This document shows, one piece after another, positions 16,245 to 24,498 of a stretch of DNA of 64,000 bases; the first letter of the stretch is position 1, and each line of letters starts with the position of its first letter. This stretch comes from Pseudobowmanella zhangzhouensis (GTDB taxonomy: Bacteria > Pseudomonadota > Gammaproteobacteria > Enterobacterales > Alteromonadaceae). A program made the translations under genes and the position numbers. The stretch spans positions 62,001 to 126,000 of the forward strand of contig NZ_JBHSYO010000002.1 in assembly GCF_042662685.1 (NCBI RefSeq), read 5' to 3'. The notes under the pieces are model-generated. The model did not search any database and was not told where the DNA came from. It saw nothing but the letters and a program-made list of their open reading frames with translations.

Positions 16245-18869
16245 TTAGAAGGTATAAATACCGCGTACGTAGTAGAAGCCACCGTTGATACCAATTGGTG
16301 AAGTAACCGGGTACTTAGCACCGGCCACTTCGGTATCCCACAGGGTGTTCTCATCTGGCGTATTATCCAACAGGTTCTTCGCACCAACGACCACACTCAT
16401 GTTGTCACTGAAGTTGTATGCGACTTCTGCATCGACAGTCACTTCAGAACCAACTTGTGGAATTGGCAGACCGGAATCCAGGTGATCCTCGAAGATAGAA
16501 CCGAAATAGCTCATGCGAGCCAGCACGCGCCAATCACCATTGGTATGGTTAGCGGTAATGCTATAACGCACTGGTGGCAGGTTATCTTCAATCATGTGAA
16601 TTCGGTCAGCAGAGATGTTAGACACCATGTCACCGTTAACTTCGAACATTTTTACATCTGTGACTTCTGTCTTGGTCCAGTTATATGCAAGCTGGAACAT
16701 CGTTTCACCACCGAGCATATCCATGCTGTAGTTCGCCACTACGTCAACACCTTTGGTGTTAGTGGAGAAGTCATTGGTGAAGAAACTGACTTCAGAGAAG
16801 CTGGATGCATCTGTCACACCCTGAGCCAATAACGCATCGATGTCCGCTTGGGTCAGAGAAATACCAGATGTGGTACTAATACGATCATCAACATCAATAT
16901 CGAAATAGTCGACAGTCACAAACAAGCCGTTTTCGAATTCAGCAACAAAACCAAAACTCATGCTGGTTGATTCTTCTGGTTGCAGCGGTGTCGCACCTTT
17001 CTGGATTGAAATCGGATCGGTAGGCGGTAACGTCGCACGGTCAATCAAACCACTTGGCGAAAACGCCGTGGTCACGTTACGCACAGTACTCTGACCAATG
17101 GTCGGCGCTTTGAAGCCTGTCGCATAAGCACCACGCAACGCTAACGTGTCCGAAACCTGGTAGCGAGCAGAAAACTTACCTTTGGTGGTATTACCGAAAT
17201 CGGAGAAATCCTCATAACGGATAGCCGCGCCAAACAACAAATCGTCAGTCGCTGCCCATTCTGTATCGAGATAGAACGCTTTACTGTTACGGCTATCTTT
17301 ACCCTGGAATTTAGCAGACAAGCCAGGGAAACCATTGGAACCGATACCGAATCCCTGCGAAGCGAGTGGACCAACTTCATAAGATTTGGCGTCACCTGCG
17401 ATAGCTTCAAAGCTTTCGTAACGGACTTCCATACCGGCTGCCACGTTCACGTTTGACGCCTCAAAGAATTTTGAGAAATCCAGGTTAAAACTCTTTTCTT
17501 CCTGAATATATTTTCCAGGTTTGAATTCATTCGGAGAGTCTGGGCCCAATGATGGGTTAATGGTATTGCGAATAAAGTAATCAACGGTATTTGAGCCCAT
17601 TGACATACTCACATCGTAGTTCCATTCATTATCCAACTCACCGCGTGTCCCCATTACGATCGAGTGATCAACGATGGTGCCACCAAATTTAGGGGTAAAA
17701 CCACCAGGGAACATTTCATTGAATGACCAGCAATCAGGGTTATTCGCTACTTCGGCCTGATATCGAGGATTCAATAATACATTGTCGCCGGTACGAATAT
17801 CGGTAGGACAATTGCCAGACATATCGCCGGTTAAGTCGCCAACCAGCAGTAACTGGTAACCCTCATCCTCATCAATATTGCCATCACCGTCGATATCTGC
17901 GGCTTCGATGCCACCATTGTACACACCGCCCCGAGTGTGCGGATTACGGTAATAGAAACCACCTTCAACTTCACGCTCAGCCCAGTTAACAAACATGTAG
18001 GCTTCTTTATCATCACCTAAGTCCAGACCAAAATTACCGAAGAATTTAAAGTCATATTTGAACTCAGGGTTACCCCATACCTGTGCCGGATCAGCTACAA
18101 ACACATTGCCACCTGCCACTAGTCCTGCGGCATCGTCACGCTGAACACTGCGACTGGTTGGCTCTGCTTCTTTATATTCCATCGACAAATTAGCAAAACC
18201 AGACTTAGTCAGCGGTAAACCAACATTGCCGGAGAACTGCCAGGTGTCACCATCACCTTCATAATATGAGCCGTAACGCGCTTCAAATGTGCCGCCGGTA
18301 TCACTGTCGTCCAGTACAAAGTTAACCACACCGGCAATGGCATCTGAGCCATATTGCGCGGCTGCGCCGTCACGCAGCACTTCGACTTGTTTCAGCGCAA
18401 CAGCAGGAATAACAGAGATGTCCGGGCCTTGAGCACCATCAGACAAACCACCACCCAAGAAAGTAATTACCGCGCTGCGATGACGACGCTTACCATTGAC
18501 TAATATCAGGGTGTGGTCAGAAGCTAAGCCCCGCAAGTTGGCCGGGCGCACTAACGTAGAAGCGTCGTTGATCGGTTGTTCATTAACGTTCAGTGAAGGC
18601 ACTACTGTTTGCAACATGGAAATCATGTCGGTAGAGCCCTGATTCTCAAACTCATCCCCACCGATGATATCGACTGGTACTGGCGAGTCACCGATTGAAC
18701 GCGGTGCGGCACGGGTACCAACAACCGCAATTTTCTCTAAACTTTTATCTTGTTGCTGCGCAGCCGCATCATCTTGTGCGATGGCAACATTTGACAGTGC
18801 CAGCGAAGCTGCACCACCACATAGAATCGCTCCAATAGTCTGCGCCAGGTAGGATCTGGAATTCTTCAT
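16245..18869 (-). CDS. TonB-dependent outer-membrane receptor with an EF-hand-like insert
   Basis: An 874-residue receptor. A signal peptide ends near NVAIAQ, followed by a TonB-box-like LEKIAVVGTR. The plug domain includes VNGKRRHRSAVI and QVEVLRDGAAAQYGSDAIAGVVNFVL, a hallmark of this family. A 22-strand barrel ends in GIYTF with the terminal Phe. The substrate is unknown. In the first large extracellular loop, residues 325-336 read DIDGDGNIDEDE, a textbook calcium-binding EF-hand loop. The ATG at 18869 is chosen with GGAG about 8 nt upstream; a TTG four codons earlier lies in the ribosome-binding site. The upstream gap of about 400 nt presumably holds its promoter. No transporter genes flank it. 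Confidence 0.93.
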   Translation of the reverse strand: MKNSRSYLAQTIGAILCGGAASLALSNVAIAQDDAAAQQQDKSLEKIAVVGTRAAPRSIGDSPVPVDIIGGDEFENQGSTDMISMLQTVVPSLNVNEQPINDASTLVRPANLRGLASDHTLILVNGKRRHRSAVITFLGGGLSDGAQGPDISVIPAVALKQVEVLRDGAAAQYGSDAIAGVVNFVLDDSDTGGTFEARYGSYYEGDGDTWQFSGNVGLPLTKSGFANLSMEYKEAEPTSRSVQRDDAAGLVAGGNVFVADPAQVWGNPEFKYDFKFFGNFGLDLGDDKEAYMFVNWAEREVEGGFYYRNPHTRGGVYNGGIEAADIDGDGNIDEDEGYQLLLVGDLTGDMSGNCPTDIRTGDNVLLNPRYQAEVANNPDCWSFNEMFPGGFTPKFGGTIVDHSIVMGTRGELDNEWNYDVSMSMGSNTVDYFIRNTINPSLGPDSPNEFKPGKYIQEEKSFNLDFSKFFEASNVNVAAGMEVRYESFEAIAGDAKSYEVGPLASQGFGIGSNGFPGLSAKFQGKDSRNSKAFYLDTEWAATDDLLFGAAIRYEDFSDFGNTTKGKFSARYQVSDTLALRGAYATGFKAPTIGQSTVRNVTTAFSPSGLIDRATLPPTDPISIQKGATPLQPEESTSMSFGFVAEFENGLFVTVDYFDIDVDDRISTTSGISLTQADIDALLAQGVTDASSFSEVSFFTNDFSTNTKGVDVVANYSMDMLGGETMFQLAYNWTKTEVTDVKMFEVNGDMVSNISADRIHMIEDNLPPVRYSITANHTNGDWRVLARMSYFGSIFEDHLDSGLPIPQVGSEVTVDAEVAYNFSDNMSVVVGAKNLLDNTPDENTLWDTEVAGAKYPVTSPIGINGGFYYVRGIYTF

Positions 18870-19274
18870 GCATTTCTCCAAGTTGTTGTTTATTTATACT
18901 TATTCACCAACCATCAATACTTTTTTACGTTCGCTGTAATTAGGATGCTTTTATTGTTTTTCGCCATTCAAGAGAATATTTCACCCCTTAAAAAGCTCAC
19001 CTCTGGTTAGCTAGTCCAATTTATAGCGCTCAAGTCGTTGTATTGCAAAGTATTTGTCATGCACAAAAAGCAGCCGATTGACTCATTTTTCAACCAGCCG
19101 CCATCCTCGAATCGCAACGAAACAGGAGTGGTAACAGCCTTGGAAACTCGATCAGTTTGGAGAGAAGAAATAATCTGTTACCATTTCGGAATTATTGGAG
19201 CGCGACCCGGAGCATTAAGAAATATTTAATAATCCGCCGTTACACTCGCTACTTTTTTATGTTCAGGGTAATAA
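18870..19274. other. Intergenic region between the divergent receptor and glycosyltransferase genes
   Basis: About 405 nt without a supported gene. It should contain the divergent promoters of the TonB receptor (minus) and the GT2 operon (plus). A 63-codon open frame at 19038-19229 lacks a ribosome-binding site and any recognisable product. No hairpin, repeat or operator stood out. Confidence 0.5.
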
Positions 19275-19997
19275 ATGAAAGCAGTTTCCGTGGTGATCCC
19301 CGCCAAAAATGAACAAGACAACATCCGTCCATTAGTCACCGAAATCGTGACGGCGCTGACGCCGGTACAGGAAAACTTCGAGATCATCTATATCGATGAT
19401 GGCAGCGATGACAATACCCTTAATGTACTGAAAGAATTGCAAACGGAAATGGGCGCACAACTACAAATCGTGCGGCATAAAAACAGTTGTGGGCAGAGCA
19501 CGGCGGTACGTTCCGGGGTTAAAGCGGCCAATTATCCGTGGATTGTCACCCTGGATGCAGATGGTCAGAATGACCCGGCTGATATCCCGGCAATGTTAGT
19601 TAAAGCTGCACAGTGCCAGGCACAACACTTCGCCGTATGTGGTTACCGTAAAAATCGTAAAGATACCGCCTGGAAACGATTTCAAAGCCGTTTTGCCAAT
19701 AAAATCCGCTCAGCCATGTTAGGTGATGGCACGCCCGACACAGGCTGTGGACTAAAAATATTTCCTCGTGAAACGTTTTTAGAACTGCCCTACTTCAGCC
19801 ATATGCACCGCTTTATCCCGGCATTGGTAAGACGTGCAGGTGGTGAAATCATCATCAGTGTGGTGCACCATCGCGACCGCATGGCCGGCGTCTCTAAATA
19901 CAATATGCTCAATCGTGCCTGGGTCGGTCTGGTGGATATTTTCGGCGTGATGTGGTTACAAAAACGCAGCCGTATTGCCGAGTACATCGAGCCATGA
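19275..19997 (+). CDS. Family 2 glycosyltransferase (dolichol-phosphate-mannose-synthase-like)
   Basis: A 240-residue cytoplasmic GT-A enzyme. The N-terminus has SVVIPAKNEQDNI, the nucleotide-sugar motif IIYIDDGSDDNT, and LDADGQNDPADIP, containing the metal-binding DxD; RFIPALVRRAGG and VSKYNMLNRAW follow, typical of DPM1/ArnC-type polyprenyl-phosphate glycosyltransferases. Unlike ArnC, it lacks C-terminal membrane helices. It is expected to transfer a sugar from a nucleotide donor to undecaprenyl phosphate. It is the first gene of a three-gene operon, overlapping the next gene by 4 nt. The sugar is unknown. Confidence 0.9.
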   Translation: MKAVSVVIPAKNEQDNIRPLVTEIVTALTPVQENFEIIYIDDGSDDNTLNVLKELQTEMGAQLQIVRHKNSCGQSTAVRSGVKAANYPWIVTLDADGQNDPADIPAMLVKAAQCQAQHFAVCGYRKNRKDTAWKRFQSRFANKIRSAMLGDGTPDTGCGLKIFPRETFLELPYFSHMHRFIPALVRRAGGEIIISVVHHRDRMAGVSKYNMLNRAWVGLVDIFGVMWLQKRSRIAEYIEP

Positions 19998-20695
19998 CAC
20001 AAAACTCGGTGCAACTGCGCCAAATTTTAAAAGGGGTAGGATTAATTCTTACCCTTTCCGTTGTCGCCATATTCTTGTCCAGCGTTGATTGGGGCGGTCG
20101 TTTCGGGGTTGAGTGGCTTAAATCTCATGTAGAGCAAAATACGTATACCGGAATGCTGCAATTCGTATTGTTATGTGCCGGTCTTAGTGCCGTGGGTATG
20201 CCCAGGCAACTATTGGCATTTGCCGGTGGATTCCTGTTCGCAACCTGGATGGGCACGTTACTTAGTACCTTGGGCGTTACCCTTGGCGCGGCTTGCTCTT
20301 ATGCAGTTGCCAGACTGATATTGTCCCGCACCATCGCTGCCCGGTATTTCGGGAAACAACGCAGTATTGGACGTTTTTTGCAGCAACAGACGTTTCGCAA
20401 AACCCTGACAATTCGACTATTGCCTGTCGGTAATAACCTGCTGACGAATTTAATTGCTGGCACCAGTCACACACCCGCGCGACGTTTTCTGGGTGGTTCC
20501 TTCGTTGGTTACTTGCCACAAATGCTGATTTTCGCGCTGGCTGGCTCAGGCACCTCAGTAGGCTCTTCGGCCAAACTTTTCCTCGGTGTTGCCCTGTTTA
20601 TCATTGCAACGTTACTCAGCTGGCACCTGTACAATAAAACACGCAAGCAAGTACCGCTTGATTGGCAGGAAGAATCGGAAGTTTCCCAATCATGA
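19994..20695 (+). CDS. VTT-domain (TVP38/TMEM64, DedA superfamily) membrane protein
   Basis: A 233-residue integral membrane protein with about five hydrophobic segments. The VTT-domain core is clear: a GMPRQLLAFAGGFLFATWMGTLLSTLGVTLGAACSYAVAR-type segment around residues 62-105, then IRLLPVGNNLLTNLIAGTSHTP and GGSFVGYLPQMLIFALAGSG. Related DedA proteins have been shown to act in undecaprenyl-phosphate recycling, and relatives are thought to scramble lipids. It is placed between a polyprenyl-phosphate glycosyltransferase and an ArnT-like transferase with 4-nt overlaps on both sides, so flipping the lipid-linked sugar, or the spent carrier, is a reasonable inference. Confidence 0.88.
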   Translation: MTQNSVQLRQILKGVGLILTLSVVAIFLSSVDWGGRFGVEWLKSHVEQNTYTGMLQFVLLCAGLSAVGMPRQLLAFAGGFLFATWMGTLLSTLGVTLGAACSYAVARLILSRTIAARYFGKQRSIGRFLQQQTFRKTLTIRLLPVGNNLLTNLIAGTSHTPARRFLGGSFVGYLPQMLIFALAGSGTSVGSSAKLFLGVALFIIATLLSWHLYNKTRKQVPLDWQEESEVSQS

Positions 20696-22433
20696 GTCCA
20701 TCCCAACACGTATCTGCCGACACACTGCGCAAACTAGGCTGGTTATTGGTGGCAGTTGCCATCGTAGTCATCTTCGCCGGGATGGGGATGCGCGCGCCCT
20801 GGCCGGCTGACGAGCCCCGTTTTGCCCAAATTGCAAAAGAGATGGTCGAAACGGGCCAGTGGTTTTTCCCAGCCCGCGGTGGCGAGTTATACCCGGATAA
20901 GCCGCCCGTGTTCATGTGGACAATTGCACTGTTTTACAAACTGACAGGCAATCTGTCGCTGGCCTTTTTATTGCCCTCGGCCTTGTGCGCATTGTTAACG
21001 ATATTCCTGGTATATGACCTGGGCAAACGTCTTTGGTCAGCGCAAACCGGGTTGATTGCCGCGGCATTATTACTGCTGACACTGCAATTCACCTTACAAA
21101 GCAAAACTGCGCAAATCGATGCCATGGTGTGTTGTTGGATCACGCTCGGTTGTTATGGCCTGATGCGCCATTTCTGTGACGGGCCAAACTGGCGTTGGTA
21201 TTTTATTGCCTGGTTTTTTATGGGGCTGGGCGTGATTACCAAAGGCGTCGGTTTCTTACCGTTACTTATGCTGATCCCTTTTTTCGCTATGCGCAAATGG
21301 CGTCCGCAGCCTCGGGAAATCACCGGCAAACCTAACTGGTGGCTCGGTCCGTTATTTTTCCTGCTGGCTATTGGATTATGGGTTGTGCCGATGCTGCTGT
21401 TGGTTGAGCAGGCTAATAATCCGGCATTCGATGCCTACCGCGACAATATTTTGCTTAAACAAACTGCCAAGCGCTATGCAGACTCCTGGCACCATATTAA
21501 GCCTTTTTGGTATTACCTGGTCGAAGTTATTCCTGTCTTCTGGCTGCCGCTCAGCATGATGATACCCTGGTTAATTAAACCCTGGTGGCAAGCCATTAAG
21601 CAAGGTGACCGCCGCATTGCCGTTCCCCTGATATGGGTTATGCTGGTGATCCTGTTTTTCAGCCTGAGCCCAGGGAAACGTGGCGTTTATATGTTACCGG
21701 CGGTGCCCATGCTGGCGCTGATTTGCGCACCATATTTGCAACAACTACTCAGTCGGGCATGGCCTAAACGCATTCTGTGGAGCATAGTGCTGTTGATTGC
21801 TGCCCTGCTCACATTAGCCGGCGTCTTAGGTTTGCTGGATCTGCATCTGATGGCGAAATTGAACGACCAGTACCCTGTCAGACCTTGGTGGATGCTGGTG
21901 ACACTGGGTACTATTGGACTGATAATTTCTGTGGCCACCTACCGTAAACCGGCAAATAGCTGGCTGTNTACCGTAAACCGGCAAATAGCTGGCTGTTGTT
22001 CGCGCCTGCGCTGTGGCTCATATACAGCTTGTGGGGTTATGCCGTTTTACAACCGGTCAGAACCCCGGTGAATGTCCTGCAGAATTTAGCAAAAGTGCAT
22101 GATGTCAGTCGCCCAGTTGCGATGCTGGATTTCCGTGAACAGTTTTTATTGTTCAGCCGCTGGCCAACCTATCACTTTGGCTATCATGCCGACCATAATC
22201 TGGAATACCAGCAAGCTTGGCAATGGTTGCAGCGCTATCCGGATGGTGTAGTGCTTGCCCCCGCAGACTTGCCGCTCGTTTGCTTTGATTTAAGTAATGC
22301 AACCTCGCTCGGCAATGCCCATCGCCGGGATTATTACGCGCTGACTATCAATAACGCCCTGCCCAGCTGTGCAGCCCCCACTGATTATCGCGAATATTAT
22401 TATTTACCCACCGAGCAATACGGCAATTTTTAA
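20692..22433 (+). CDS. ArnT-like GT-C glycosyltransferase, reading frame broken by an assembly scar
   Basis: A multi-pass enzyme of the PMT/ArnT superfamily. The N-terminal catalytic loop has PADEPRFAQIAKEMVETGQW and PDKPPVFMW, matching ArnT, which moves a sugar from undecaprenyl phosphate to lipid A. About eleven hydrophobic helices follow, then a periplasmic C-terminal domain. As written, the frame shifts at 21968. The 28 bases at 21940-21967 are repeated exactly at 21969-21996, separated by one N. Removing one copy plus the N (29 nt) restores a continuous 570-residue protein, reading NSWLLFAPALWLIYS across the join. I therefore consider the gene intact in the organism. It overlaps the VTT gene by 4 nt and ends the operon. 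Confidence 0.88.
21940..21996. repeat. Exact 28-bp tandem duplication around an ambiguous base (probable assembly artefact)
   Basis: Copies at 21940-21967 and 21969-21996 are identical and separated by the only ambiguous base (N at 21968) noticed in the window. The pattern is that of two contig ends that overlap by 28 nt but were joined with a one-base gap instead of being merged. Confidence 0.92.
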
Positions 22434-22445
22434 GAGACAATTAAG

Positions 22446-22490
22446 AAACCACTAATACACTGATTTCCATCATCAATGTATTAGTGGTTT
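22446..22490 (+). terminator. Perfect 14-bp inverted repeat: terminator and possible translational control element
   Basis: The arms AAACCACTAATACA (22446-22459) and TGTATTAGTGGTTT (22477-22490) are exact complements with a 17-nt loop. The right arm is followed by T and GTA and ends 4 nt before the ATG of the TlpA-like gene at 22495. It lies 12 nt after the ArnT-like stop. It could terminate the glycosylation operon, or hide the ribosome-binding region of the next operon. Confidence 0.6.
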
Positions 22491-22494
22491 TGTA

Positions 22495-22977
22495 ATGAGA
22501 ATACTTGCCAGCCTGTTTGCCCTGTTTAGCCTATGTGCCAGTGCCGTCACTGCGCCAAATTTTGTGTTAGCCCACCCTCAACTGCCGGGCAGCTTGCAGG
22601 ACTTGCAGGGTAAAGTCGTTTATTTGGATTTCTGGGCGTCCTGGTGTAAGCCCTGCGTGAACTCTTTTCCATTTATGAACCAGCTGCAGCAAGACTACGC
22701 AGCAAAAGGTCTGGTTATCGTTGCCGTGAATGTGGATGCCAATCAGGCGGACGCAAACCAGTTTCTTAAGCAATTGCCCGCCACCTTCCCCGTGGTGTTT
22801 GACCCACAGGGTGAGATTGCCGGCAAGTACCAGTTACCCGGTATGCCTACCAGTTACCTGATTGATACCCAGGGCAATATCCGTTTCGCTCACAAAGGCT
22901 TTTTGCAAAGCAAACAAGCGGACTATCGCCGTGAAATTGAAACCCTGTTAGCCGAGGAGTCGTCTGATGCGCAGTAA
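22495..22977 (+). CDS. TlpA/ResA-like periplasmic thioredoxin
   Basis: A 160-residue protein with an N-terminal signal peptide (MRILASLFALFSLCASAVTA), so the thioredoxin fold lies in the periplasm. The active site is WCKPC in VVYLDFWASWCKPCVNSFP, followed by the cis-proline segment LPGMPTSYLID. Such proteins reduce or isomerise disulfides in specific partners. It begins an operon with a DUF4266 lipoprotein (11-nt overlap), a DUF3570 barrel protein and an ApbE-type flavin transferase. The Cys-containing C-terminus of the DUF4266 protein is an attractive candidate substrate, but this is inference. A perfect inverted repeat just upstream may control it. Confidence 0.92.
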   Translation: MRILASLFALFSLCASAVTAPNFVLAHPQLPGSLQDLQGKVVYLDFWASWCKPCVNSFPFMNQLQQDYAAKGLVIVAVNVDANQADANQFLKQLPATFPVVFDPQGEIAGKYQLPGMPTSYLIDTQGNIRFAHKGFLQSKQADYRREIETLLAEESSDAQ

Positions 22978-23191
22978 ACTTCAAAAACTCGCCCTTGCTC
23001 TTTTAATTGCCCAACTCGGTGGTTGTGCCTCATTAGGCGTTCAACCTTGGGAGCGTGACTTGTTAGCCAAAGATGAAATGGCGCTGGATGCCGAAGGCGT
23101 CGACATTGGTCTGGATGATCACATTTACTTCAGTAAAGAAGCGACCAGTGGTGGACGTTCGTTTGCCGGTGGAGGTTGCGGATGCAATTAA
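22967..23191 (+). CDS. DUF4266 small lipoprotein with C-terminal GGGCGCN
   Basis: A 74-residue lipoprotein. The signal ends in lipobox LGGC with lipidated Cys20. A short linker (GVQPWERDLLAKDEMALD) fits the DUF4266 family. The C-terminus is Gly- and Cys-rich, ending FAGGGCGCN with Cys71 and Cys73. No function is established for the family as far as I know. The paired cysteines suggest metal binding, a thioether or disulfide, or a peptide modification. It overlaps the thioredoxin gene by 11 nt and the DUF3570 gene by 10 nt, so the three are tightly coupled. Confidence 0.85.
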   Translation: MRSKLQKLALALLIAQLGGCASLGVQPWERDLLAKDEMALDAEGVDIGLDDHIYFSKEATSGGRSFAGGGCGCN

Positions 23192-24498
23192 CCAAATCAT
23201 CATCCATTTCACTGGCATTAGCTGCGGCCAGTGCGCAATTGCTTAGTAATGGCGCGCACGCAGAGGAAACCAATCAGTGGCAGTTCGATACCGCAGTGCT
23301 GTATTACGGAGAACAGGATCGTGTCACCGCCGTTGAGGGTGTTATTAATGCCAAAAAAGACTTTGGCGATAACCACATTTTTAATGGCAAATTGGTCATC
23401 GACGGTTTAACCGGCGCGTCTGCCAATGGTGCCGTGCCGCAATCGACACCGCAAACCTTTACCCGCCCGTCTGGTAAAGGCGCGTACACTGTCGCCGCGG
23501 GTGAAGTACCGCTAGATGATACCTTCCACGATACCCGCGTTCAGGCCAGTGCCCAATGGACCCAACCGTTGTCTGATACCCTAACTGGCAGTATCGGCAC
23601 CAACATTTCCGCCGAATATGACTATTTCTCTGTGTCGGTGAATGGCTCATTGGCAAAAGACTTTAATCGCAAAAACACCAATTTGTCCGCGGGGCTGTCT
23701 TTAGCTTACGACACCATCAAGCCTGAAGGCGGATTACCCGTGCCGTTTAGCAGCCAATATGTGTTTGGCGGGTTCAATGACGACGAGTTTGAGGATCAGG
23801 ATGATAACGGGATTGATGATGATCGCGATGAGTACGACGCGACGCGCGCTAAAAGCAGCGACAGTAAAACGACTGTAGACCTGTTATTTGGCATCACTCA
23901 GGTCATCAATCGCCGTTTATTAGTGCAGGCCAACTATGGATATTCCCAGGTAGATGGCTATCTGACCGACCCATTTAAAATGGTGAGCGTGGTGGATAAT
24001 CAGGGACTGTTGCAGCAGAACCTGTATGAAAACCGACCGGATTCGCGCACCAAACACAGCATTTTTGTGCAGGGTAAATATGCATTTGATCATGCTGTAG
24101 CAGACGTATCGTATCGCTTTGCAACCGACGACTGGAAAATCGACTCCCATACTATCGATACGCGTCTGCGCGTAAATCTGGGGGATGGCCACTATATCCA
24201 ACCGCATCTGCGTTTCTATCAGCAATCGGCAGCAGAATTTTACCGCCCATTCCTAAATGATGGAGAGGCCTTACCGGCCTACGTCAGTGCCGATTATCGT
24301 ATTGGTGAAATGGATACCTATACGGTCGGCCTCAAGTACGGCATGCCGTTAAATGGTGGTGATGAACTGGCATTCCGACTGGAGTATTACCAACAGTCTC
24401 CAAAGAACGCCGGATTCGACGCACCGGGTGACTTAGCCAATCTGGATCTGTATCCTGCTGTTAAGGCATTGATATTTCAGGTCAGCTACCACTTCTAA
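23182..24498 (+). CDS. DUF3570 outer-membrane barrel protein
   Basis: A 438-residue protein with a signal peptide ending near AHAEE. The remainder has regular amphipathic beta-strands and ends QVSYHF, the C-terminal Phe signature of outer-membrane barrels. Sequence layout and gene partners match DUF3570. One acidic loop contains DQDDNGIDDDRDEYD, a likely divalent-cation-binding surface. The start at 23182 has GGAGG 7 nt upstream. It overlaps the DUF4266 gene by 10 nt and touches apbE by 1 nt. It is expected to be the outer-membrane component of a DUF4266/DUF3570/thioredoxin/flavin-transferase system of unknown function. Confidence 0.85.
   Translation: MQLTKSSSISLALAAASAQLLSNGAHAEETNQWQFDTAVLYYGEQDRVTAVEGVINAKKDFGDNHIFNGKLVIDGLTGASANGAVPQSTPQTFTRPSGKGAYTVAAGEVPLDDTFHDTRVQASAQWTQPLSDTLTGSIGTNISAEYDYFSVSVNGSLAKDFNRKNTNLSAGLSLAYDTIKPEGGLPVPFSSQYVFGGFNDDEFEDQDDNGIDDDRDEYDATRAKSSDSKTTVDLLFGITQVINRRLLVQANYGYSQVDGYLTDPFKMVSVVDNQGLLQQNLYENRPDSRTKHSIFVQGKYAFDHAVADVSYRFATDDWKIDSHTIDTRLRVNLGDGHYIQPHLRFYQQSAAEFYRPFLNDGEALPAYVSADYRIGEMDTYTVGLKYGMPLNGGDELAFRLEYYQQSPKNAGFDAPGDLANLDLYPAVKALIFQVSYHF

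Noticed and set aside
19038..19229. 63-codon open frame in the receptor-GT2 intergenic region
   Set aside because: No ribosome-binding site, no recognisable motif, and within expected chance length.
20692..22433. ArnT-like gene as a pseudogene or two separate genes
   Set aside because: The shift is caused by a duplicated 28-mer plus N, an assembly scar; the repaired frame is intact.
23779..23832. Second EF-hand in the DUF3570 protein (DQDDNGIDDDRDEYD)
   Set aside because: Acidic, but the spacing of ligands does not fit the 12-residue EF-hand loop as well as that in the TonB receptor; kept only as a remark.
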